Source of the DNA: DASZHJ01 sp963735465 | GTDB lineage: Bacteria > Pseudomonadota > Alphaproteobacteria > ATCC43930 > CGMCC-115725 | DNA: 64,000 nucleotides | Reading direction: 5' to 3' | NCBI GenBank assembly: GCA_963735465.1 | Contig: CAVTLA010000001.1 | Span: forward strand, 3,844,001 to 3,908,000 | In this document: one piece after another, positions 17,422 to 25,076 of the stretch | Layout of the letters: each line of letters begins with the position of its first letter | Numbering within the stretch: position 1 is the stretch's first letter | Translations under genes and position numbers: made by a program | The notes under the pieces: model-generated | What the model was told of the DNA's origin: nothing | The model's database searches: none | Seen by the model: only the letters and a program-made list of their open reading frames with translations

Positions 17422-18500
17422 CGCGCCAGCCCTCCGACCATGGAGGGCACCTCGAGGGGCAGGAAGCCGTAGTGCCGGAGCCAGCGCAGGTCGCTGTCGT
17501 AGAACGGCCGGAGATCGGGGATGCCGTATTTCAGCATGGCGATGCGCTCGATCCCCATGCCGAAGGCGAAGCCCTGGTAGATCGCGGGATCGATGTTGCA
17601 GTTCTCCAGCACCTTCGGATGCACCATGCCGCAGCCGAGAATCTCCAGCCAGTCGCCGCCGGCGCCGATCTTGAGCTCGCCGCCGGCGCGGGAGCAGCCG
17701 ATGTCCACCTCGGCGCCGGGCTCGGTGAAGGGGAAGTAGCTCGGGCGGAAGCGCACGGGGAGATCGTCGAGCTCGAAGAAGGCGCGGCAGAACTCGATCA
17801 GGCAGCCCTTCAAGTGCCCCATGTGCGTGGCGCGGTCGATCACCAGGCCTTCGACCTGATGGAACATCGGGCTGTGCGTCGCGTCGTGATCGCTGCGGAA
17901 GGTGCGGCCGGGCACGATGATGCGGATCGGCGGCTTCTCCGCCAGCATGGTGCGGATCTGCACCGGCGAGGTATGGGTGCGCAGCACCTTGCGGCTGCCG
18001 TCCCTCTTCTCCGTGAGATAGAAGGTGTCCTGCTCCTGGCGCGCGGGATGCTCCGGCGGGATGTTGAGGGCGGTGAAGTTGTAGAAATCGTCCTCGATAT
18101 GCGGGCCCTCGGCGACCTTGAAGCCCATCTCGCCGAAGATCGCGGTGAGCTCGTCGATGGTCTGGCTGATGGGATGGACGCGGCCCTCGCCGCCGAATTC
18201 CACCGGCAGGGTGACGTCGACGCGCTCGTCCACCAGGCGCTGCTCGATGTCGCGGTGATGCAGCTTCTCGGTGGCGGCGGAGATCGCCGTCTCCACCTCG
18301 TCCTTCAGGCGATTGAGCGCGGCGCCGACGGCGCGGCGCGCCTCCGCCTCGAGGCTCGCCAGGTTCTTCATCAGCCCGGTGACGCGGCCCTTGCGGCCGA
18401 GCGCCGAGACCCGCACCTGCTCCAGCGCCTCGCGGCTGTCGGCGGCGGAGACCGCGTCCAGGATCTCCTGGCGCAGGGGATCGATCTCGTTTTCCTTCAT
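17418..18500 (-). CDS. pheS: Phenylalanine-tRNA ligase alpha subunit
   Basis: Catalytic subunit, 360 residues. The N-terminal coiled coil (residues 1-90) is followed by the class II synthetase core: motif 2 in GRTFRSDHDATHSPMFHQVEGLVID and motif 3 in GFAFGMGIERIAMLKYGIPDLR. The start ATG 18500 gives the common MKENEIDPLRQEILDAVSAA opening. A GC-rich terminator-like hairpin lies 20-55 bases upstream, between rplT and pheS, so transcription from the ribosomal protein genes into pheS may be partly stopped or controlled there. Confidence 0.97.
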   Translation of the reverse strand: MKENEIDPLRQEILDAVSAADSREALEQVRVSALGRKGRVTGLMKNLASLEAEARRAVGAALNRLKDEVETAISAATEKLHHRDIEQRLVDERVDVTLPVEFGGEGRVHPISQTIDELTAIFGEMGFKVAEGPHIEDDFYNFTALNIPPEHPARQEQDTFYLTEKRDGSRKVLRTHTSPVQIRTMLAEKPPIRIIVPGRTFRSDHDATHSPMFHQVEGLVIDRATHMGHLKGCLIEFCRAFFELDDLPVRFRPSYFPFTEPGAEVDIGCSRAGGELKIGAGGDWLEILGCGMVHPKVLENCNIDPAIYQGFAFGMGIERIAMLKYGIPDLRPFYDSDLRWLRHYGFLPLEVPSMVGGLAR

Positions 18501-18520
18501 GACCTCACCACCTCACCTGC

Positions 18521-18554
18521 GCAAATAAAAAGGGGCCGCACTAGCTCGGCCCCT
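18521..18554 (-). terminator. Intrinsic terminator or attenuator between rplT and pheS
   Basis: On the minus strand AGGGGCCG pairs with CGGCCCCT across an eight-base loop and is followed directly by TTTTTATTT, a textbook intrinsic terminator. It sits after rplT and only about 20 bases before the pheS start, the place where enterobacteria have the pheST attenuator. An upstream GGCCCC at about 18610-18616 could pair with its GGGGCC arm as an antiterminator, but that is inference. Confidence 0.75.
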
Positions 18555-18615
18555 CTTCTTCTACCGGAACTGCCTCTCGCGAGGCGATTCCTAAGGCAGC
18601 GCCTGCCGCCGGGGC

Positions 18616-18663
18616 CTAACGACAGGTCCCGCCGCTAAATCGCCGGATGGTCCGCGGCGCCAT
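18616..18663 (-). CDS. Candidate 15-residue leader peptide before pheS
   Basis: A minus-strand ATG five bases after the rplT stop opens MAPRTIRRFSGGTCR and ends in TAG. It lies between rplT and the terminator-like hairpin, the position of the pheM leader peptide in Escherichia coli. It has only one Phe codon, against five in pheM, and a weak ribosome site (GGGCG), so a role in phenylalanine-sensing attenuation is doubtful. Listed as a hypothesis only. Confidence 0.2.
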   Translation of the reverse strand: MAPRTIRRFSGGTCR

Positions 18664-18667
18664 CGCC

Positions 18668-19030
18668 CTAGCTCTTGGCGAGCGCCGCGCGGGCGCTCTC
18701 CACCAGCGTCTTGAAGGCCGCGGGCTCCTGGGCCGCGAGATCCGCCAGGACCTTGCGGTCGATGGTGATGCCCGCGCGCTTGATGCCGTTGATGAACTGG
18801 CCGTAGGTGAGGCCTTCCGCCCGGGCGCCGGCGTTGATGCGCTGGATCCAGAGCGAGCGGAACGTGCGCTTCTTGGCGCGGCGGTCGCGATAGGCGTAGC
18901 GCAGCCCCTTCTCGACCTTCTCGATGCCGATGCGAAACGCATCCTTGGCGCGGCCGCGATAGCCCTTGGCGAGCTTCAGGACCTTCTTGTGCCGGGCGTG
19001 CGCGGTGACGCCCCGTTTGACGCGGGCCAT
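18668..19030 (-). CDS. rplT: 50S ribosomal protein L20
   Basis: 120 residues, full length. The basic N-terminal helix MARVKRGVTAHARHKKVLKLAKGYRGR and the core RTFRSLWIQRINAGAR are diagnostic for L20, which binds 23S rRNA early in assembly of the large subunit. It follows rpmI by three bases on the same strand. In other bacteria L20 represses its own operon by binding the leader mRNA; the roughly 86-base leader before rpmI here is long enough for that, though no fold was worked out. Confidence 0.98.
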   Translation of the reverse strand: MARVKRGVTAHARHKKVLKLAKGYRGRAKDAFRIGIEKVEKGLRYAYRDRRAKKRTFRSLWIQRINAGARAEGLTYGQFINGIKRAGITIDRKVLADLAAQEPAAFKTLVESARAALAKS

Positions 19031-19033
19031 GAC

Positions 19034-19234
19034 CTACCTCGAATACGGCATGTAGGTGAGCACCAGCTTGGTGTCGCCGGGCTGCAGGACGAAGGTGCCG
19101 CGCGCCTTGCGCTTCATCTGCTTGGGCTTGCTGACCAGGCGATGGCGCTTGTGGGCGACCGCCGCCTTGATCTTGCCCGAGGCGGTGCGCTTGAAGCGCT
19201 TTTTCGCCCCGCTCTTGGTCTTCATCTTGGGCAT
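19034..19234 (-). CDS. rpmI: 50S ribosomal protein L35
   Basis: 66 residues starting MPKMKTKSGAKKRFKRTASGKI, the typical L35 opening, very rich in Lys and Arg, and ending LVLTYMPYSR. The ATG at 19234 follows GAAAGGACGAAA, a good ribosome site. The sequence just upstream holds a CCTTTC/GAAAGG inverted repeat around that site, which could limit translation. infC, which often precedes rpmI, is not here; the gene is the first of its operon. Confidence 0.97.
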   Translation of the reverse strand: MPKMKTKSGAKKRFKRTASGKIKAAVAHKRHRLVSKPKQMKRKARGTFVLQPGDTKLVLTYMPYSR

Positions 19235-19326
19235 TTTCGTCCTTTCAAGAAAGGAGGTTAAGATCGGCGACGAGGCATGCCCGAGGCGCAAAGCTGCGCG
19301 GCCAGCCGCCGGGTTGGAAGCGGCGG

Positions 19327-19355
19327 TTTATAGCGGCTGAAGCCCGGAAACGCAA
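19327..19355 (-). promoter_or_regulatory. Predicted sigma-70 promoter for rpmI-rplT-pheS-pheT
   Basis: On the minus strand TTGCGT and TATAAA are separated by exactly 17 bases. Transcription would begin near 19320, leaving a leader of about 86 bases before rpmI. The two hexamers and the spacing are close to the consensus, and no better match is seen upstream of the operon. Confidence 0.6.
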
Positions 19356-19383
19356 GGGCGGGAGGCCCGACGGACGCCGCAGG

Positions 19384-19412
19384 TTGACGGCCGCCGCCCA
19401 CGCCCCTAAGGT
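19384..19412 (+). promoter_or_regulatory. Predicted sigma-70 promoter for the small-ORF locus
   Basis: TTGACG and TAAGGT with a 17-base spacer. The expected transcription start (about 19419-19422) falls on or right beside the ATG of the small ORF at 19422, so that message would be nearly leaderless. The -10 box is a moderate match, so this rests on spacing and position. Confidence 0.45.
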
Positions 19413-19421
19413 GCCGCCACC

Positions 19422-19493
19422 ATGACCAAGACCGCCGACACGCGCTCCTTTACCAGCTCCGATTGGTATCCCCGGTTCAGCCCGGCGGCCTAG
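19422..19493 (+). CDS. 23-codon small ORF, candidate leader peptide
   Basis: Opens MTKTADTRSF and includes SSDWYPRF before ending at TAG 19491-19493. It has no ribosome site but sits ten bases after a possible -10 box, as expected for a leaderless message. A strong hairpin with a T-rich tail follows at 19520-19542, then a 50-residue ORF. The cluster Trp-Tyr-Pro-Arg-Phe near the end could sense aromatic amino acids in the way leaderless Trp leader peptides do in rhizobia, but single codons make a weak sensor. It could equally be a small functional protein. Confidence 0.4.
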   Translation: MTKTADTRSFTSSDWYPRFSPAA

Positions 19494-19519
19494 GATCGCG
19501 CAGTCAGTCGTAGATACCG

Positions 19520-19542
19520 AAGCCGCCTCGATCAGGCGGCTT
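19520..19542 (+). terminator. Hairpin terminator or attenuator after the small ORF
   Basis: AAGCCGCCT and AGGCGGCTT form a perfect nine-pair stem with a five-base loop, followed by TCGCGTTTCTT. It lies 27 bases after the stop of the 23-codon ORF, a spacing that fits attenuation or simple termination of a very short transcript. Confidence 0.6.
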
Positions 19543-19615
19543 TCGCGTTTCTTGGACCCTTCCCAGCGTCGAAAATCCGCCCCGAGACGGCCTCCCGAAC
19601 CCTGAGGAGGTCACC

Positions 19616-19768
19616 ATGATCGATTTCGACGTCATCACCGGCCCCAATCCCACCGAGGCGGAAAAGCCGGCGGCGGAGAAACCACCCACCCTGCCGCCTC
19701 CGTCCCAGCCGGCGGGCGGCGTCGGCGAGCCAGCCCGGCTGGCGCCGCCGACGGTGCCGAAGGGCTAG
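19616..19768 (+). CDS. Small proline-rich protein, 50 residues, unknown
   Basis: ATG 19616 follows a strong GAGGAGG ribosome site by six bases. The protein opens MIDFDVITGPNPTEAEKPAAEKPP and is then mostly Pro, Ala and Gly up to PPTVPKG. It has no signal peptide or membrane helix. It may be controlled by the hairpin upstream. The last four bases overlap the stop of the convergent LysR gene. I do not recognise it; the ribosome site and codon-like composition are the only support. Confidence 0.5.
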   Translation: MIDFDVITGPNPTEAEKPAAEKPPTLPPPSQPAGGVGEPARLAPPTVPKG

Positions 19769-20688
19769 GCTGCCCCAGCCGACGCCGGCGCGGGATTGAG
19801 GGCGGCTTCCAGGTGGTCGAGAAGCCAGCGCGCGGCGCGGCCCGGACGGCGCCCGCGCAGCTGCACGACCGTCAGCGGCAGACGATGCGGCGCCCGTCCC
19901 CAGCCCGTGACGGCGATGCGCGCGAGGCGGCCGGCGGCTAGGTCATCCTCCACCATGTGGCGCGGCATGCCGCCCCAGCCGAAGCCGGCGCGGAGGAACG
20001 CCTGCTTGGTCTCGAGATCGACGAAGCGCCAGATATGCCGCGACAGCACGCCGCCGGAAAACCCCTCGGTGAGCGAGCTTCGGTCGGTCAGCACGAGTTG
20101 GGTGTGACGCTGCATCTCGATGAGCGGGATCTCGCCCTCATAGCGCGCGAGGGCATGATCTGCCGACGCCACCGGGATCATCTCCACCTCGGTCAGGAAG
20201 CGGCGATCGAGCTGATCCTCGCCGCGAGGGATGATCGCACTGATCCCCAGGCTGCATTTTCCCTCGATCACCCGGCTCTCGACGGCGCCCAGCGCCTCGG
20301 TATAGAGCGCGATGGAGAGCAGCGGAAATTCCTGGCGGATGGCGCACAGCGCGGCGATCAGCGGCGGCTTCGGCAGCATCGCGTCCACGGCGATGCTCAG
20401 CTCCGGCTCGACCTCGTCGGCAATGCTGCGCGCCCGCGCCTTGAGCTCGGCGGCGCCTGATATCAGCGCCCGGGCATCGCCCGCCAGCGCACGCCCCGCC
20501 TCGGTCAGCACCGGCATCCGGCCGCCACGATCGAAAAGCTGCACCTCGAGCGCCGCCTCCAGGGACATGACCGCATGGCTGATGGCGGACTGCGCCCGCT
20601 TCAGCCGGCGGGCGGCCCCGGAGAAGCTGCCCGTCTCGGCCGCGGCGACAAAAACCCTGAGCTGATCGAGAGTTACGGCATCCAGCAT
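19765..20688 (-). CDS. LysR-family transcriptional regulator
   Basis: 307 residues. The N-terminal winged helix-turn-helix is LDQLRVFVAAAETGSFSGAARRLKRAQSAISHAVMSLEAALEVQLFDR, followed by the linker and an effector domain opening PELSIAVDAMLPKPPL. It is transcribed away from the azoreductase gene, and its start codon lies inside a perfect inverted repeat that fits a LysR site. It therefore probably represses itself and controls the azoreductase. The ligand is unknown. Confidence 0.93.
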   Translation of the reverse strand: MLDAVTLDQLRVFVAAAETGSFSGAARRLKRAQSAISHAVMSLEAALEVQLFDRGGRMPVLTEAGRALAGDARALISGAAELKARARSIADEVEPELSIAVDAMLPKPPLIAALCAIRQEFPLLSIALYTEALGAVESRVIEGKCSLGISAIIPRGEDQLDRRFLTEVEMIPVASADHALARYEGEIPLIEMQRHTQLVLTDRSSLTEGFSGGVLSRHIWRFVDLETKQAFLRAGFGWGGMPRHMVEDDLAAGRLARIAVTGWGRAPHRLPLTVVQLRGRRPGRAARWLLDHLEAALNPAPASAGAA

Positions 20689-20714
20689 GATCTATCTTCT
20701 TTCTCGATAGATCA
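20688..20714. promoter_or_regulatory. Predicted LysR operator between lysR and azoR
   Basis: TGATCTATC and GATAGATCA are perfect inverted arms with a nine-base spacer; the inner bases give the T-N11-A pattern typical of LysR boxes. The site covers the regulator's own start codon. A second, imperfect dyad (CCAATTCCAT...ATGGATTGG) lies at about 20728-20748 and may be the activation half nearer azoR. Confidence 0.7.
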
Positions 20715-20800
20715 TAGCAGAATTTTACCAATTCCATAGATGGATTGGGAGGACCAGGTTCCGGGCATCGGCAATTCCGCCGCCAGCAGGGGTACGTCCC

Positions 20801-21427
20801 ATGACCCGCCTCCTTCACATCAGCAGCAGCCCGCTTCCCGCCGCCTCGAAGTCCCGCGCCGTCGCCGACGAGTTCGTAGCGGCCTGGAAGGCGGCCCGTC
20901 CCGATACCGTCGTTACCGAGCGCGATCTCGCGGCCTCGGCGATCCCGCATTTCGGCACCGACCTCATCACCGCCTTCGGCACGCCGGTGGAGCAGCACAG
21001 CGCCCAGCAGGCGACCGCCCTCGCGCGCGCCGACGAGATCATTGCCGAGGTCGAGGCCGCCGACGTCCTGGTGATCGGCGCGCCCATGCATAATTTCTCG
21101 ATCTCCTCGACGCTCAAGGCCTGGATCGATCACCTCGCCCGCGCCGGCCGCACCTTCCGCTACACCGCGGCGGGGCCCGAGGGCTTGCTGAAAGGCAAGC
21201 GTGTCTTCGTCGTCCTGAGCCGCGGCGGCGTCTATAGCGAAGGTCCGGCCCAGGCGATGGATTTTCAGGAACCTTACCTGCGCGCCGTCTTCGGCTTCCT
21301 CGGCCTCACGGACGTGACGTTCATCCGTGCGGAGGGACTGAACGTCAGTCCGGATTCCGCGGCACGCGGCCTCGCCACCGCACGGCAGACGATCGCGGCG
21401 GCGCTTGACCTCTCTCCGGCCGCGTAA
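20801..21427 (+). CDS. azoR: FMN-dependent NADH-azoreductase
   Basis: 208-residue flavodoxin-fold oxidoreductase that reduces azo compounds and quinones with NAD(P)H. The FMN phosphate-binding start MTRLLHISSSPLPAASKSRAVADEF, the block ADVLVIGAPMHNFSISSTLKAWIDHLARAGRTFRY and SRGGVY are characteristic of AzoR. Divergent from the LysR regulator, whose predicted operator lies between them. A likely role is detoxification of quinones or electrophiles. Confidence 0.93.
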   Translation: MTRLLHISSSPLPAASKSRAVADEFVAAWKAARPDTVVTERDLAASAIPHFGTDLITAFGTPVEQHSAQQATALARADEIIAEVEAADVLVIGAPMHNFSISSTLKAWIDHLARAGRTFRYTAAGPEGLLKGKRVFVVLSRGGVYSEGPAQAMDFQEPYLRAVFGFLGLTDVTFIRAEGLNVSPDSAARGLATARQTIAAALDLSPAA

Positions 21428-21436
21428 GGAGGAACG

Positions 21437-22588
21437 CTACTCCAGCGTCTCCAACAATCTGAGCAGGAGCTTCGCGCGGGGCTCGAGAGACGAGATGAGA
21501 ATGTGCTCGTGCTCCGCGTGAGCGCCGGCGCCGACGGCGCCCAGCCCGTCGAGCGTCGGAACGCCGACGGCGGCGGTGAAATTTCCGTCACTGCCGCCGC
21601 CAGTCAGCATCTCCGGAAGATCGAAGCCGATCTCTGCCGCCAGCGACTTGGCGTGGCCGTAGAGCCCCGCGACCTCGTCGGTGCGGATGAAGGCCGGCCG
21701 GTTCACGCCGCCCTCGATCTTGAGGGAAACGTCGGGACCGGTCGGCGTCAGACCCTGGATCCGCCGCACCAGCTCCTCTGACGTCGCCTCGTCGGGGCAG
21801 CGGAAATCGATCTCGGCGCGGGCATGCGCCGGCACCACATTGGCAAAACCCACCGTGCCGCCCGACGCCACGCCGACATTGACGGTGATGCCGCGGGCGT
21901 AGTCCGTCATCGCCTCCAGCGCCACGATCTGGCGCGCGAGCTCGGCGACCGCGCTGCGGCCGAGCTCGTGATTGGCGCCGGCGTGGGCAGCGACACCCGT
22001 CACTTCCAGATCGAACCGTCCGACCGCCTTGCGCGCCGTCACCACGCCGCCGTTCGGCCGGCCGGGCTCCAGCACCAGGGCGTATTTGGCGCTCTTCGCG
22101 GTCTCCTCGATCAGCGCCCGCGACGTGGGGCTGCCGATCTCCTCGTCCGCCATGTACAGGAAGGTGATCGGCAGCTTGGTCTCCCGCGCCTGGCGCACGA
22201 GATGGCGATAGACGTAGAAGGCCATATAGCCGCCGGCTTTCATGTCGTAGATGCCGGGGCCGGTGACCTTGTCGCCGTCGATCTTGAAAGGCTTGCGCTT
22301 GAGCGTGCCTTTCTCCCAGACCGTGTCGAGATGGGAGACCAGGAGGATGCCGGGCTGATCGCCGCCCCAGGGCGAGCGGGCGCGGATGTGATCGCCCTTG
22401 CCGTCGCGGCCGGGCACGCGCTCCACCTCGGCGCCGAGAGCGGCCAGATCGTGGCATACGCTTTCCACCAGCACATTGACCGCCGCGGCGTCGGTGCTGG
22501 GCGTCTCGACCTCGACCCAGCGCCGAATGCCCTCGAGGATTTCCGCGGCATCGATGCGCGGCGCGTTGCTGCCGGTACTCTCGGACAT
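21437..22588 (-). CDS. M20-family metallopeptidase (carboxypeptidase G2-like)
   Basis: 383 residues. The di-zinc ligands are visible: HLD in LLVSHLDTVWEKG, D in GPGIYDMKAGG, the EE pair in YMADEEIGS with the catalytic Glu, E in LVLEPGRPNG and the last His in GAGAHAEHEHI. Residues of about 185-290 form the inserted dimerisation domain (GVAAHAGANHELGRSAV). The family hydrolyses N-acyl or glutamyl-amino acids. No signal peptide is seen, so it should be cytoplasmic. Convergent with azoR, ten bases between stops. Substrate not predictable beyond the family. Confidence 0.9.
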   Translation of the reverse strand: MSESTGSNAPRIDAAEILEGIRRWVEVETPSTDAAAVNVLVESVCHDLAALGAEVERVPGRDGKGDHIRARSPWGGDQPGILLVSHLDTVWEKGTLKRKPFKIDGDKVTGPGIYDMKAGGYMAFYVYRHLVRQARETKLPITFLYMADEEIGSPTSRALIEETAKSAKYALVLEPGRPNGGVVTARKAVGRFDLEVTGVAAHAGANHELGRSAVAELARQIVALEAMTDYARGITVNVGVASGGTVGFANVVPAHARAEIDFRCPDEATSEELVRRIQGLTPTGPDVSLKIEGGVNRPAFIRTDEVAGLYGHAKSLAAEIGFDLPEMLTGGGSDGNFTAAVGVPTLDGLGAVGAGAHAEHEHILISSLEPRAKLLLRLLETLE

Positions 22589-22617
22589 GCTTGGTTCTCT
22601 CAGGGGATGGTCGGGCG

Positions 22618-23730
22618 TCAGCGGTAGTGCCAGAGGCCCTTGCTGTAGGACTGCGCGATACCCTCGGCGCCGACATAGTCGGCGCTGCTGTTGCGGTCGG
22701 CGAGGGCCAGTCCCTCCGCCACCAGATATCCTGCGATGTCCGCGCCGCCGGCGTCCAGACAGACGCGCGCCGGGATGCTCTCGCTGAGTCCCGACGGCAC
22801 CCGGCAGGTGACGCTGGGGCTGCGCGCCACCCGGGAGGCCAGCACCTCCTGCGTCACTTCTGAGCAGGGCACCACGCCGCCGCGACCGAGTGTGCAGCGG
22901 TCCGCGGTCGACGGCGGCTGCACGCCGAAGAGCCTGACCTGATGGCCATCGAGAGCGATCGACACCGTGCCGGTGGCATGGGCCGGTCCCGTCAGCGTCG
23001 CCGGGATCGGCTGCAGGGACCCTTGCGGCTGGGGCATGCGCTGCGGGCCCGCTGCCGGCGCCAGGGATGGCAGCGCGGTTTGCGCCCGCGGCCCTGGCGG
23101 CGCCATCGCACTCTGGGTGGAGGCTGGCCGCGAGAGCACGCGACCCTGCCGGTCCTGGATCGTCACATGGGGAACCGGCAGGGGCTGATCGTCCGCCACC
23201 ATATGAGGAGCCCGCGGCTTCACCTCCTGCACCGGAAGCGCCGGCAAAGCGGCGCCCGCCGCGGTCGGAACCGCTGCGGTTTCCGGCGGCAGCGCCAGCA
23301 CTGGGCTATCACCGGACGGCGTGAGCGGTTTCGGTCTCCGTGCTGGTGTCCCTGGCATGGCCGGCAGCGTGGCCGCGCCCGGCTCGCGTGACGCCGTGAC
23401 GGCCGCCGTCTCCGGTGATGGCGTGACAGCCGACGTCTCCGGCGGTGGCGCGGCAGTCGCCGTTTCAAGCGGCGGTGCGGCAGCCGTCGTTTCTGGCGCC
23501 GGTGCCACCGCCACTGTCTCGGGCGGGGACGTCGGCGGTTCGGGCGGCGACGGAGATGGCTCCGCCTCCGCCACGGGCGGCAGCGGAACCATCGGCGCAG
23601 GCGGCGCGCTCGCGATCGTTGTGGACGGCTCGGACGGGGGCACCTCGAGCTCACGCATGATCAGCGCCATCGCGATCATCAGCGCGCCGGCGATACCGAC
23701 TCCCGTCACGATTTTGGTCATTCGTGGCAT
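22618..23730 (-). CDS. Proline-rich membrane-anchored protein with nuclease-like (SNase-type) C-terminal domain
   Basis: 370 residues. One membrane helix (VTGVGIAGALMIAMALIM) near the start is followed by about 230 residues rich in Pro, Ala, Glu and Thr with repeated PPETxAV units, and then a compact domain from about residue 260. This domain (GTVSIALDGHQVRLFGVQPPSTADRCTL, later RVPSGL... and GYLVAEGLALADRNSSADYVGAEGIAQSYSKGLW) resembles the staphylococcal-nuclease/thermonuclease fold. The usual catalytic Arg-Glu-Arg set is not clear, so it may be inactive. The stalk would hold it away from the inner membrane in the periplasm. Confidence 0.7.
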   Translation of the reverse strand: MPRMTKIVTGVGIAGALMIAMALIMRELEVPPSEPSTTIASAPPAPMVPLPPVAEAEPSPSPPEPPTSPPETVAVAPAPETTAAAPPLETATAAPPPETSAVTPSPETAAVTASREPGAATLPAMPGTPARRPKPLTPSGDSPVLALPPETAAVPTAAGAALPALPVQEVKPRAPHMVADDQPLPVPHVTIQDRQGRVLSRPASTQSAMAPPGPRAQTALPSLAPAAGPQRMPQPQGSLQPIPATLTGPAHATGTVSIALDGHQVRLFGVQPPSTADRCTLGRGGVVPCSEVTQEVLASRVARSPSVTCRVPSGLSESIPARVCLDAGGADIAGYLVAEGLALADRNSSADYVGAEGIAQSYSKGLWHYR

Positions 23731-23780
23731 CGGGCGACCCTAGCGTCTCGGCGTGCCGGTGGGCATGTGAGCTACCGAGG

Positions 23781-24902
23781 TCAACTTGCCAGCGCCGCCG
23801 TCACGCGGCCGATGAACGCGTCGATGGCGGCGGGATCCATCCAACGCATCACCGCGACGATGCCGCTGGCGGGATCGATCCAGGTGCAATTGCCGCCGGC
23901 GCCGCTGGCGAAGACGCTCTCCGGGGACGCCTTGGAATAGCGACGGCGACCGGTATTGAGCCACCAGAAATATCCGTAGCTCGGATTGATCGCCGCTGGC
24001 GTCGTCGAGCGGTCGATCCACGTCTCGGACAGCACGCGCCGGCCGTTCCACGCGCCGCGCCCCAGCATCAGCAGGCCAAGGCGGGCCTGATCCTCCGCGT
24101 GGATGGAAACGCCGCCGCCCCAATGACTGCCGCCGGGAACCGAGATCATCGCCGTGCCGTCGATCTCCACCGTCGAATTGCGATAGCCCTGCCAGCGCCA
24201 CGCCGTGGAGGCGCCGATCGGACCCATGATCGCCTCGGCAAACACGTCGGGCAGCGGCCGACGGAACAGCCGCAGCAGCGACAGGCTGAGGCGGTTCACG
24301 CGGACGTCGTTGTATTCCCAAAAAGTGCCGGGCCGTTGCAGGGCGCGGTGCGTGCCCTTCTTGCTGCGCGCGCTGCCCTCGGCGGCGAGATCGCGATTGC
24401 GATCGACGAGATCGGGCTTGTCCCAGAGCGTGCCTTCCCACTCCGAGGTCTGCTGCAGCAGATGCTCCCAGGTGATGCCGTCATTGTGCGGGGGATCGAA
24501 ACCGCCGTCGGCGACCCGGAGCCCCACGCGCTCCCGAGGATCCGGCAGCAGACCGCGATCGTGGGCGACGCCGGCGAGCAGGCTCAGATAGCTCTTGGCG
24601 ATGCTGAAGGTCATGTCGATTTGGCGCGTATCGCCCCAGCGCGCGATCAGCCTGCCGTGGCGGGTGATGAGGCCGTTCGGCGCGCCCCGCGGGCTGACGG
24701 GCCCCAGGATCTCGTTCCAAGGCGGTGGCTCGAAGTACGCATTGCCGATCACGCTGGCGAGGTCCCGGCTCCACGGCGTCTCGTGCGCCACGGCAAACGA
24801 GACCGCCTCGTCCAGGCGCCGGGCATCGACGCCGGCCTCCGCCGGAGGGACCGGAAGCCATGGTTCGGGATCCGCAATGGGAAATGCGATGGGAGCCAGC
24901 AT
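23781..24902 (-). CDS. Beta-lactamase-family serine hydrolase (6-aminohexanoate-dimer hydrolase type)
   Basis: 373 residues from ATG 24902. The SxxK motif is S100-IAK103 in MTFSIAKSYLSLL; the tyrosine motif is in FWEYNDVRVN; the later block GGNCTWIDPASGIVAVMRWMD is where the third motif lies. WEHLLQQTSEWEGTLW is also typical of class C-like hydrolases such as nylon oligomer hydrolase. There is no clear signal peptide. An open frame extends upstream to 25043 but is proline- and arginine-rich and unsupported. Substrate unknown; esterase or amide hydrolase activity is expected. Confidence 0.85.
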   Translation of the reverse strand: MLAPIAFPIADPEPWLPVPPAEAGVDARRLDEAVSFAVAHETPWSRDLASVIGNAYFEPPPWNEILGPVSPRGAPNGLITRHGRLIARWGDTRQIDMTFSIAKSYLSLLAGVAHDRGLLPDPRERVGLRVADGGFDPPHNDGITWEHLLQQTSEWEGTLWDKPDLVDRNRDLAAEGSARSKKGTHRALQRPGTFWEYNDVRVNRLSLSLLRLFRRPLPDVFAEAIMGPIGASTAWRWQGYRNSTVEIDGTAMISVPGGSHWGGGVSIHAEDQARLGLLMLGRGAWNGRRVLSETWIDRSTTPAAINPSYGYFWWLNTGRRRYSKASPESVFASGAGGNCTWIDPASGIVAVMRWMDPAAIDAFIGRVTAALAS

Positions 24903-25076
24903 TGTCGCTTCGAATATGTGCGGAAGTGCGGGAGTATAAGAGTTTGGGACGGGCGTGCCACCCCTCAACCGGTGGTCCACGGGTGGTCGGCGGCACGATT
25001 TTCCCTTGACAAAAACCCCCCCGCCGCGTCGCCTGCGGGGCAATGGGTCAACCCCTTAACTGGTTCGAGGCCGTAC

